NCBI GenBank assembly: GCA_009777435.1
Contig: WRLW01000025.1
Location: 1-11,779 of the forward strand
Reading direction: 5' to 3'
Length of the DNA: 11,779 bases
From: Oscillospiraceae bacterium
GTDB taxonomy: Bacteria > Bacillota > Clostridia > Oscillospirales > UBA929
Position 1 is the first letter of the stretch. Each line of letters starts with the position of its first letter. Under the pieces are notes generated by a model, which did not search any database, was not told the origin of the DNA, and saw only the letters and a program-made list of their open reading frames with translations. A program made the position numbers and the translations under genes. Positions 5,267-11,779 of the stretch are shown in pieces.

Positions 5267-5656
5267 TTGAAATCATTGGAGGAACTGAGGGCCATTCGCG
5301 AAAAGGCGCGTGAGCAGATGACGCTGAGAAAAGAGGACGGCCCGCAGAGTACGCGCGTAATCGTCGGCATGGCGACCTGCGGCATCGCCGCGGGCGCGAG
5401 GCCCGTGCTGGCGGCGGCGGTCGAGCAGGTATCGCGCCGCAAGCTTGAAAACGTATCGGTCACGCAGACCGGCTGTATCGGGGTATGCCGCCTTGAGCCC
5501 ATCGTCGAGGTTCTCGCGCCCGGCGAGGAGAAGGTGACATATGTGAAGATGACCCCCGAAATGATGGAAAAGGTTATCGCGGAGCATATCGTCAACAACC
5601 GGGTGGTGAAGGAATACACCATAGGCGCCGAGGAGCCCGGCCCGGCCGCGAATTAG
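5267..5656 (+). CDS. Thioredoxin-like [2Fe-2S] ferredoxin domain protein (hydrogenase operon)
   Basis: A protein of 129 residues with the thioredoxin-like [2Fe-2S] fold: VGMATCGIAAGARPVL (33-48) and VTQTGCIGVCRLEPIVEV (65-82), followed by a C-terminal MTPEMMEKVIAEHIV helix. It has only three cysteines (Cys38, Cys70, Cys74); the position that would supply the fourth ligand in NuoE or in the HydB N-terminus is Ala or Gly. From memory, relatives in this operon share the T-C-G-I-A-A-G-A-R motif, so this is probably a family trait rather than damage. It resembles the N-terminal domain of HydB, encoded next. It may pass electrons to or from the hydrogenase or the HydS-like sensor; no function has been shown that I know of. 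The start is TTG with AAAGGAG at 8 nt. Confidence 0.85.
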   Translation: MKSLEELRAIREKAREQMTLRKEDGPQSTRVIVGMATCGIAAGARPVLAAAVEQVSRRKLENVSVTQTGCIGVCRLEPIVEVLAPGEEKVTYVKMTPEMMEKVIAEHIVNNRVVKEYTIGAEEPGPAAN

Positions 5657-5672
5657 AAGGAAGGTGAAGGCT

Positions 5673-7463
5673 TTGGATTTTGTAAGGTCACATATTCTGG
5701 TCTGCGGCGGCACAGGCTGCACCGCAAGCAAAAGCCCTCTGCTCATCGAGGAATTCGGCAAACAGCTTAAAGCGGCCGGACTTGAACGCGAGGTAATGGT
5801 AATACAGACCGGCTGCTTCGGGCTGTGCGAGCTTGGCCCCGTCGTCGTGGTATACCCCGAGGGCGCGTTCTATTCCCGCATAACGCCCGCCGACGTTGAA
5901 ACCATCGTCTCCGAGCATATCCTCAAGGGGCGTATCGTAGCGCGCCTGCTGTACCACGAAACCGTGAGCCACGACAGCGTTAACTCGCTTAACGATACGA
6001 ATTTTTACAAAAAGCAGCTGCGCATAGCGCTGCGCAACTGCGGCGTGATAAATCCCGAAAACATCGACGAGTATATCGCCATGGACGGCTATCAGGCGCT
6101 GGCCAAGGCGCTCACCGAACAGACGCCGGACGAGGTAATCCAGATCATGATCGACTCCGGGCTGCGCGGGCGCGGCGGCGCGGGCTTCCCGACGGGCCGC
6201 AAATGGCAATACGCCAAGTCATATAAGGGCGACCAGAAATACGTGCTGTGCAACGCCGACGAGGGCGACCCCGGCGCGTTCATGGATCGCTCCATACTCG
6301 AGGGCGACCCCCACTCGGTCATCGAGGCCATGATCATCGCCGGCTACGCCATAGGCGCCTCCCAAGGCTATATCTATGTGCGCGCCGAGTACCCCATCGC
6401 GGTTCAGCGCCTTGAGAAGGCCATAGGGCAGGCGCGCGAATACGGCCTGCTCGGCCAAAATATTTTCGGAACGGGCTTCGGCTTCGACCTGAGCATACGG
6501 CTGGGCGCGGGCGCCTTTGTGTGCGGCGAGGAAACCGCGCTCATCGCCTCCATCGAGGGCTGCCGCGGCGAACCCAGGCCCAGACCGCCCTTCCCCGCGG
6601 AGAGGGGCCTGTTCGGAAGGCCGACCATGAACAACAACGTCGAGACCTACGCCAATATACCCTGGATACTCATTAACGGCACCGAGGCGTTCGCGGCCAT
6701 CGGCACCGAGAACTCAAAGGGCACGAAGGTGTTCGCGCTGGGCGGCAAGATCGTCAACACCGGGCTGGTGGAGGTGCCCATGGGCACCACCCTGCGCGAG
6801 GTAATCGAGGAGATCGGCGGCGGCTGCCCCGGCGGCAAGAAATTCAAGGCCGCGCAGACCGGCGGCCCGTCGGGCGGCTGTATACCCGCGGAGCATATAG
6901 ACAAGCCCATAGACTACGAAAGCCTGTCCGCCATCGGCTCGATGATGGGCTCCGGCGGCCTGATAGTCATGGACGAGGACAACTGCATGGTCGATATGGC
7001 GCGCTACTTCCTCGACTTCACTGTGGATGAGTCGTGCGGCAAATGCACGCCGTGCCGCATCGGTACGCGGCGCCTGCACCAGATGCTCGACAAGTTCACC
7101 GAGGGCAGGGCCACATTAGAGGATATAGACATGATGGAGGAGCTGTGCGCCCATATCAGCAAAAACAGCCTGTGCGCGCTGGGGCAGACCGCCTCCAACC
7201 CCGTCCTGTCCACCCTGCGCTACTTCCGCGACGAATACGAGGCGCACGTCAGGGACAGGAAATGCCCGGCCCGCGTCTGCAAGTCGCTTCTGCAATATCT
7301 CATCATAGATAAGTGCAGGGGCTGCACGGCCTGCAAGCGCGTATGCCCGACCGACGCCATATCGGGCGAGGTTAAGAAGCTCCATGTCATAGACCAGGAA
7401 AAATGCGTTAAATGCGGCGCGTGTATGGAGACATGCAAATTCGCCGCCATCATTAAGGAATAA
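5673..7463 (+). CDS. hydB: [FeFe]-hydrogenase flavin subunit HydB (NuoF-like)
   Basis: A protein of 596 residues from the TTG at 5673. Domains in order: a thioredoxin-like [2Fe-2S] site (Cys11, Cys16, Cys48, Cys52); a NuoF-type FMN/NAD(H) domain with SGLRGRGGAGFPTGRKW (162-178), CNADEGDPGAF (193-203) and GAGAFVCGEETALI (278-291); an SLBB-type region (about 350-430); a [4Fe-4S] site ESCGKCTPCR with distal Cys501 (Cys455/458/461/501); and two C-terminal ferredoxin sites (Cys548/551/554/558 and Cys578/581/584/588). The subunit exchanges hydride with NAD(P)H and is the site of flavin- and cluster-based bifurcation in HydABC enzymes. A GTG at 5664 could add three residues. TTG is preferred because AAGGAAGG (5657-5664) then has a normal distance, and the protein starts MDFVRSHILVCGGTGC as expected. 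Whether NADH or NADPH is used cannot be read from the sequence. Confidence 0.93.
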   Translation: MDFVRSHILVCGGTGCTASKSPLLIEEFGKQLKAAGLEREVMVIQTGCFGLCELGPVVVVYPEGAFYSRITPADVETIVSEHILKGRIVARLLYHETVSHDSVNSLNDTNFYKKQLRIALRNCGVINPENIDEYIAMDGYQALAKALTEQTPDEVIQIMIDSGLRGRGGAGFPTGRKWQYAKSYKGDQKYVLCNADEGDPGAFMDRSILEGDPHSVIEAMIIAGYAIGASQGYIYVRAEYPIAVQRLEKAIGQAREYGLLGQNIFGTGFGFDLSIRLGAGAFVCGEETALIASIEGCRGEPRPRPPFPAERGLFGRPTMNNNVETYANIPWILINGTEAFAAIGTENSKGTKVFALGGKIVNTGLVEVPMGTTLREVIEEIGGGCPGGKKFKAAQTGGPSGGCIPAEHIDKPIDYESLSAIGSMMGSGGLIVMDEDNCMVDMARYFLDFTVDESCGKCTPCRIGTRRLHQMLDKFTEGRATLEDIDMMEELCAHISKNSLCALGQTASNPVLSTLRYFRDEYEAHVRDRKCPARVCKSLLQYLIIDKCRGCTACKRVCPTDAISGEVKKLHVIDQEKCVKCGACMETCKFAAIIKE

Positions 7464-7465
7464 CC

Positions 7466-7484
7466 CGCCGCGGTTCCCGCGGCG
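7466..7484 (+). repeat. Hairpin 1 after hydB
   Basis: CGCCGCGG (7466-7473) pairs perfectly with CCGCGGCG (7477-7484) around a 3-nt loop TTC. It begins 2 nt after the hydB stop codon. No U-run follows, so it is not a canonical terminator. Confidence 0.7.
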
Positions 7485-7488
7485 CACC

Positions 7489-7516
7489 GGTTCCCGGAAT
7501 CAGGATTCCCGGAACC
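7489..7516 (+). repeat. Hairpin 2 between hydB and hydA
   Basis: GGTTCC (7489-7494) pairs with GGAACC (7511-7516), then a C/C mismatch, then GGAAT (7496-7500) with ATTCC (7505-7509), leaving a short CAGG loop. Eleven or twelve base pairs form in all. It is followed by AAGCGCGC and an A-run instead of a U-run. A role in mRNA processing or stability, setting the hydA to hydB ratio, is more likely than termination. Confidence 0.65.
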
Positions 7517-7562
7517 AAGCGCGCAAAAAACGTCAAGGCACTCAGAAAGGAATGGTTAACAC

Positions 7563-9305
7563 ATGGAAACCATAAAGCTCACCATAAACGGCAAAGAAGT
7601 CGAGGCGCCCAAAGGCTCGACCATACTTGAGGCCGCGCGCCTGACGGGCATAAATATCCCGACGCTGTGTTACCTTAAACGCATAAACGCCATAGGCGCC
7701 TGCCGCATATGCGTGGTCGAGGTAAAGGGCGCGCGCACCAACGTGGCGGCGTGCGCCTATCCGGCGGCCGAGGGCATGGTCGTCGAGACCAACACGGCCT
7801 CGCTTATCAAGGCGCGCCGCAACACGCTGGAGCTTATACTCTCCAACCACCGCATGGACTGCCTGACCTGCCTGCGCAACCGCAGCTGCGAGCTGCAGAA
7901 GCTGGCGGCGGATTTCGGCATACAGCATATCCGCTACGACACCGACAAGACCGAGCCGGAGATCGAGGACTCGTCGCTGCACCTTGTGCGCGACAACTCA
8001 AAGTGTATCCTGTGCCGCCGCTGCGTGGCGGTCTGCAAGTATAATCAGGCCGTCGCGGTCATAGGCCCCAACGACCGCGGGTATCAGACGCATATCTCGT
8101 GCGCGTTCGACCGCAATTTAGACGAGTCGCCGTGCGTGTCGTGCGGTCAGTGTACCGCCGTGTGCCCGACGGCCGCGCTCAACGAGAAGGACGACACCGA
8201 AAAGGTCTGGAAAGCGCTGGGCGACCCCGCCAAGCACGTCGTGGTAGGCGTCGCGCCCTCCATACGCGTGACCATCGGGGAGTGCTTCGGCGAGCCGGTC
8301 GGCACAAACGCGGAGGGCCGCATGGTGGCCGCGCTCAACCGTCTCGGCTTCGACCGCGTGTTCGACATCAACCACACGGCCGACCTCACCGTCATGGAGG
8401 AGGGCGTCGAGTTCATCAAGCGCCTTGAGACCAACGACCGCCTGCCGCTCATAACGTCATGCTCGCCCGCGTGGATACGCTTCGCCGAGATGTATTATAC
8501 CGACTTCATACCCAACATGTCGTCGTGCAAGTCGCCTCAGCAGATGTTCGGCGCGGTCATAAAGACTTTCTACGCCAAGGAGCGCGGCATCGACCCCAAG
8601 GATATCGTCACGGTGTCCATCATGCCCTGTACGGCCAAAAAATTCGAGATACACCGCGAAAACGAGCAGGCCGTGGACGGGCTTCCCGACATAGACATCG
8701 CCATAACCACGCGCGAGCTGTCGCGTATGATATCGCGCGCGGGCATAATGTTCGGGGAGCTGGACGGCGAGCAGTTTGACGACATCGCCAGCACGGCCGG
8801 CCTTATCTTCGGCACGACCGGCGGCGTCATGGAGGCCGCGCTGCGCACCGTGGCCGAGATCGTGGACAAAAAGCCGCTTGAAAACGTCGAATTCACCGAG
8901 GTGCGCGGCGTCGCGGGCATTAAAGAAGCCGTCTATAAAATCGGCGGCAGGGACGTGCGCGTGGCGTGCGCCAGCGGCCTGACCAACGTCAAGCGCCTGT
9001 TAGACTCCATACGCGCCGGCGAGAAGCAATATGATTTCATCGAGGTCATGGCCTGCCCCGGCGGCTGCATAAACGGCGGCGGCCAGCCCGTACAACCGTC
9101 CTCGGTGCGCAACAATATAGACCTGCGCGAGGAGCGCGCCAAGGCCATTTACAACATGGACTCCGGCGCCGAGCTGCGCAAGAGCCATGAAAACCCGCTT
9201 ATCAAGCGCATGTACGACGAGTATTTCGGCGAGCCGGGCGGCGAGAAGGCTCACCACGCGCTGCATACCACCTATAAGCGGCAGACCAAGTACAAGCTGG
9301 ATTAA
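7563..9305 (+). CDS. hydA: [FeFe]-hydrogenase catalytic subunit HydA (bifurcating, NuoG-like N-terminus)
   Basis: A protein of 580 residues. In order: plant-type [2Fe-2S] (Cys36, Cys47, Cys50, Cys64); a His-Cys [4Fe-4S] site (His96, Cys100, Cys103, Cys109); two ferredoxin [4Fe-4S] sites (Cys148/151/154/158 and Cys191/194/197/201); and the H-cluster domain (about 220-525) with loops ITSCSPAW (297-304), SIMPCTAKK (352-360) and EVMACPGGCINGGGQP (494-509); then a small-subunit-like tail with KSHENPLIKRMYDEYFG (540-556). It interconverts protons and H2. Cys300, Cys356, Cys498 and Cys502 are present, but the residue after Cys300 is Ser301 where the classical TSCCP motif has a second cysteine. The SSCKSP serine and TTRE segments of the active-site surround are intact. 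The domain make-up is that of HydABC/Hnd-type enzymes. The ATG follows AGAAAGGA at 11 nt. Maturases HydE, HydF and HydG are not in the window. Confidence 0.95.
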   Translation: METIKLTINGKEVEAPKGSTILEAARLTGINIPTLCYLKRINAIGACRICVVEVKGARTNVAACAYPAAEGMVVETNTASLIKARRNTLELILSNHRMDCLTCLRNRSCELQKLAADFGIQHIRYDTDKTEPEIEDSSLHLVRDNSKCILCRRCVAVCKYNQAVAVIGPNDRGYQTHISCAFDRNLDESPCVSCGQCTAVCPTAALNEKDDTEKVWKALGDPAKHVVVGVAPSIRVTIGECFGEPVGTNAEGRMVAALNRLGFDRVFDINHTADLTVMEEGVEFIKRLETNDRLPLITSCSPAWIRFAEMYYTDFIPNMSSCKSPQQMFGAVIKTFYAKERGIDPKDIVTVSIMPCTAKKFEIHRENEQAVDGLPDIDIAITTRELSRMISRAGIMFGELDGEQFDDIASTAGLIFGTTGGVMEAALRTVAEIVDKKPLENVEFTEVRGVAGIKEAVYKIGGRDVRVACASGLTNVKRLLDSIRAGEKQYDFIEVMACPGGCINGGGQPVQPSSVRNNIDLREERAKAIYNMDSGAELRKSHENPLIKRMYDEYFGEPGGEKAHHALHTTYKRQTKYKLD

Positions 9306-9313
9306 AACGCGGC

Positions 9314-11779
9314 GTGCTGAATATCGTTTGGGGGCGCGCTCACGCGCCCCACGCGCGTTATTTGATGGACGAAGCCGCCGCGCTCGCGCGCGGCGGCCAA
9401 AAGCGCCAGATCCTGCTGGCGCCCGAGCCGTTCTCGCACGAGACCGAGCGTTTGCTGTGCGAGCTGGGCGGCGACGCCATCTCGCTGTCGTGCGAGGTGC
9501 TGACCTTCACGCGCCTTATACACCGCGTGCTGGCCGCCGAGGGCGGCCTTGCCGACGCGCGCCTCGACCCCGCGGGGCGCCTGCTGCTGCTGTCGCGCGC
9601 GCTCGAAGCCGTGCGCCCGTCGCTGACGCGCTGGGGCCGCAAGGCCGGCTCGCCGCTGTTCTTAGAGCGCCTGATGGCGACCATAGACGAGCTGAAGGCC
9701 TATGAGGCAAAGCCCGAAGCGCTGTCCGTGCCGCCCGGCGAGGCGGCGTCCGGGCCTTCGGCCGGCAAGCTTAATGACCTGCGCCTCATCTGGGAGGCGT
9801 TTGACGCGCTGGCCGCGCGCGTATCGGTCTCCGACCCGCGCGACCTGCCGTCGCGCGTGGCCGAGCTGATAGACACGTGCCCCTACGCCGGCGGCACGCG
9901 GCTGTACATAGACGGCTTTATAAGCTTCACCGCGCAGGAGCGCCGCATAGTGTCCGCGTTCATACGCCGCGCGGACGCCGTGACCTTCTGCGCGCCCGCG
10001 CCGCCGCCGGGCTTTGAGGACGGCGCGGCGCACTGGGAGCAGCCGCGCGGGACGGCGGCCGCCCTTGAGCGCGAGGCCCGGCGTTACGGCGTTAAAGTAA
10101 CCCACCATACCCTGCCTTGTGACGATACGGCGTACCATCCCGCCCTGCGCCGCGTCGAAACGCTCGTAATGGGCGGCGGGCCTGATATTCCCGATATTGA
10201 GAAAACGCCGCCGTCGCGGGACGCGCTGATACTGCACGAGGCGGCGGACGTTTTTGCCGAATGTGAGTGGGCGGCCGAGCTGGCGCGCTCGTGGGTTGAC
10301 GGCCCGCAGGGCGTCCGCTGCCGCGACATAGTGATATCGGCGCCCGACTGGGAGCTGTACGGCGCGGCGCTGGAATCGGCGTGCCTGCGGCGCGGCCTGC
10401 CGCTGTTCACCGACAGCGCCGCGCCGCTGACGCACAAGGCCGCCGCGCGCTTTATGACTTCCGCGCTCGAGGCCGCTGCCGACGGCATGTCGGCCGACAG
10501 CGTTATCGCGCTGATAAAGACCGGGCTGACGCCGCTGACCGCCGACCAGTCGTTTATGCTTGAGGATTATATACGCGTCCACGGCGTCCAGGGGGCGCAC
10601 TGGTCGCGCGCGGAGCCTTGGACGGCGCACCCGTCCGGCTGGGGCGAGACCGGCTTCTCGGAGCGCGACCGCGAACGGCTCGGCGCCGTAAACAGCGCGC
10701 GCGAACGGCTGCGCGGCCCGCTTACGGCGCTGCGAGCGGCCTTTGGAAGGGTGCGCTCGGGGCTTGGCTATACGCGCGCGCTGTATGACTTCTGCGAGTC
10801 TATGGAGCTTCCGCAATCACTGGCCGCCAACTGCGAGCGGCTTGAGGCGCGCGGCCTTGAGCAGCAGGCCGCCGAGGGGCGGCGTCTGTGGGACGTGCTG
10901 TGCCGCGCCATGGATACCTGCGCGGAGCTGATAGAGAATTGGGAGTGCGCGCCGGATACATTTAATCATCTGTTCGGGCTGTGCCTGACGCAATACGGCG
11001 TCGGCGTCATACCCATCGCGCTCGACCGTATGCAGGCCGGGCCTTACGACCGCCTGCGACGGCGCGCGCCGCGCCGCCTGATCATGCTCGGCGCTTCCGA
11101 GCCGTTCATGCCGCGCGCGAACGAGGCGCCCGGCCTACTGACCGACGAGGAGCGCGTTCTGATCGAGCTTAACGGCGTGTCGTTAGCCCCGCGCGCCGAG
11201 GAGCGCGCCTCGCGCGAGCTGTTCAATCTGTACAGGTGCTTCTCGATGCCGTCCGAGACCTTAGCCGTGTGCCGCCCTGTCGCCATAGACGGCGCGCCGT
11301 CAAGACCGTCGCTGTTTTTCGAGCGCCTCGCGGCCCTATGGGACGGCGCGGATAACGAGCCGGAGGTCGGGCTGGCGGCGGACGCCGGATCCAAAGCGGA
11401 CGCCGGGCCTTGGGTTTCAGGCCGCGCGCCGCTCGGCGAGCGCAGCGCGGGCATCTTGTTTTCCGGCGGCGGCGCGCTGTCGCCTATCCGTATGCAGACT
11501 TATCAGACTTGCAGGTTCCAATATTTCGCGCGTTACGCGCTCCGGGCGCGCCCGCGCCCTGAGCCGGGGCCGCGCCCGTCGGCCGCCGGCTCGCTGATAC
11601 ACGACGCCCTGCGCGTGATGGTGGAGGGCGTCATGGAGCGCGGCGGGTTCCGCGCCGTGACGCGCGCGGAGGCGCTTGAGATGGCCGGCCGCGCGGCCGG
11701 CGAGTACGCCCGCGCTCTGCCGGGCCGCGAGCTGCGCACGGCGCGCGAGCTGCGCCTGCTCGCGGGGCTGCGCGCCCCG
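9314..11779 (+). CDS. addB: AddB subunit of the AddAB helicase-nuclease, C-terminus beyond the right edge
   Basis: The frame is open from the GTG at 9314 to the right edge: 822 residues of a protein usually near 1,150. AddB works with AddA to resect double-strand breaks for RecA-dependent repair. Family marks are LNIVWGRA (2-9), QILLAPEPFSHETERLL (32-48), EVLTFTRLIHRVLAAEGG (61-78), LYIDGFISFTAQE, and near the end QTYQTCRFQYFARYAL with Cys733, the expected first ligand of the nuclease [4Fe-4S] cluster, followed by AAGSLIHDAL with His763 of the RecB-family nuclease. The N-terminal P-loop, normally GRAGSGK(S/T), reads GRAHAPHA (7-14), so the Walker A lysine is missing. The start is 8 nt after the hydA stop with no clear ribosome binding site, so translation may depend on hydA. 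An alternative ATG at 9365 would drop the conserved first strand. addA is expected just downstream. Confidence 0.88.
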   Translation, partial: MLNIVWGRAHAPHARYLMDEAAALARGGQKRQILLAPEPFSHETERLLCELGGDAISLSCEVLTFTRLIHRVLAAEGGLADARLDPAGRLLLLSRALEAVRPSLTRWGRKAGSPLFLERLMATIDELKAYEAKPEALSVPPGEAASGPSAGKLNDLRLIWEAFDALAARVSVSDPRDLPSRVAELIDTCPYAGGTRLYIDGFISFTAQERRIVSAFIRRADAVTFCAPAPPPGFEDGAAHWEQPRGTAAALEREARRYGVKVTHHTLPCDDTAYHPALRRVETLVMGGGPDIPDIEKTPPSRDALILHEAADVFAECEWAAELARSWVDGPQGVRCRDIVISAPDWELYGAALESACLRRGLPLFTDSAAPLTHKAAARFMTSALEAAADGMSADSVIALIKTGLTPLTADQSFMLEDYIRVHGVQGAHWSRAEPWTAHPSGWGETGFSERDRERLGAVNSARERLRGPLTALRAAFGRVRSGLGYTRALYDFCESMELPQSLAANCERLEARGLEQQAAEGRRLWDVLCRAMDTCAELIENWECAPDTFNHLFGLCLTQYGVGVIPIALDRMQAGPYDRLRRRAPRRLIMLGASEPFMPRANEAPGLLTDEERVLIELNGVSLAPRAEERASRELFNLYRCFSMPSETLAVCRPVAIDGAPSRPSLFFERLAALWDGADNEPEVGLAADAGSKADAGPWVSGRAPLGERSAGILFSGGGALSPIRMQTYQTCRFQYFARYALRARPRPEPGPRPSAAGSLIHDALRVMVEGVMERGGFRAVTRAEALEMAGRAAGEYARALPGRELRTARELRLLAGLRAP
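9331..9350 (+). repeat. Perfect hairpin after hydA, inside the first codons of addB
   Basis: GGGGCGCG (9331-9338) and CGCGCCCC (9343-9350) form a perfect 8-bp GC stem around the 4-nt loop CTCA, 25 nt after the hydA stop codon. The following bases (ACGCGCGTTATTTG) hold only a weak T-rich stretch, so it is at most a partial terminator. It lies over AddB codons 6-13, the P-loop position. Confidence 0.65.

Larger units (their letters stand above)
7464..7562 (+). other. 99-nt spacer between hydB and hydA
   Basis: This is the only gap of more than 20 nt inside the operon. It holds two hairpins (7466-7484 and 7489-7516), an A-run (7525-7530) and the hydA ribosome binding site AGAAAGGA (7544-7551) 11 nt before the ATG. 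No open reading frame and no convincing promoter were seen. Confidence 0.7.

Noticed and set aside
7489..7530. Rho-independent terminator after hydB
   Set aside because: The stem is strong but is followed by AAGCGCGC and an A-run, with no U-run in the transcript, and hydA must be transcribed from the same operon.
9331..9400. Frameshift or gene break at the start of addB
   Set aside because: The frame is continuous from 9314 to the window end, and residues on both sides of the changed P-loop align with AddB, so the change is a substitution of the loop and not a frame break.
9662..10816. A 384-codon open frame on the minus strand
   Set aside because: It is the antisense of addB. The plus-strand frame is open for over 2.4 kb and matches AddB; the minus translation is compositionally biased and has no motif.
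1..11779. tRNA, rRNA, CRISPR array, insertion sequence or prophage parts
   Set aside because: No cloverleaf, rRNA-like stretch, spaced repeat array, transposase or integrase motif was seen; nearly all of the sequence is taken by the genes listed.

Overview
The window is GC-rich DNA from an anaerobic, fermentative bacterium, most likely a high-GC member of the Clostridia (Bacillota). The reasons are a HydABC-type [FeFe]-hydrogenase operon with its usual clostridial accessory genes, an AddB-type recombination nuclease next door, strong AGGAGG-like ribosome binding sites and frequent GTG/TTG starts. The species cannot be named from the sequence alone.

Layout. Positions 1-851 hold a minus-strand gene of the GcvT/aminomethyltransferase family, cut by the left edge. 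Positions 852-1032 are a divergent control region. It has a minus-strand promoter (TTGACA-17-CATAAT) with a perfect 14-bp palindrome in its spacer, and a plus-strand extended -10 promoter whose -10 box lies inside a nearly perfect 20-bp palindrome. From 1033 to 9305, ten plus-strand genes run head to tail with overlaps or short gaps: DRTGG protein, HATPase (anti-sigma/RsbW-like) protein, HydS-like putative sensory [FeFe]-hydrogenase homologue, second DRTGG protein, PHP-family phosphoesterase, hydC (NuoE-like), second HATPase protein, thioredoxin-like [2Fe-2S] protein, hydB (NuoF-like) and hydA (catalytic [FeFe]-hydrogenase). The only sizeable internal gap (7464-7562) carries two strong hairpins. 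From 9314 to the right edge is addB, also incomplete.

How the genes work together. HydA, HydB and HydC should form a soluble trimeric hydrogenase that couples H2 production or uptake to NAD(P)H and ferredoxin, probably by electron bifurcation. HydB carries the flavin site and HydC and HydA the electron-relay clusters. The genes placed before and between these subunits look like a sensing and signalling set. They comprise an H-domain protein that keeps the cluster cysteines but has lost the proton-relay cysteine, two kinase-like ATPase domains without any phosphoacceptor-histidine domain, two DRTGG domains and a PHP phosphoesterase. This gene set recurs beside clostridial hydrogenases, but its signalling logic is, as far as I know, undescribed. 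It is the best candidate here for an uncharacterised system.

Points of special interest are the T-S-C-S-P active-site motif of HydA against the S-S-A-C-P motif of the HydS-like protein, the loss of the AddB P-loop exactly where an 8-bp-stem hairpin is encoded, and the palindrome over the operon promoter.
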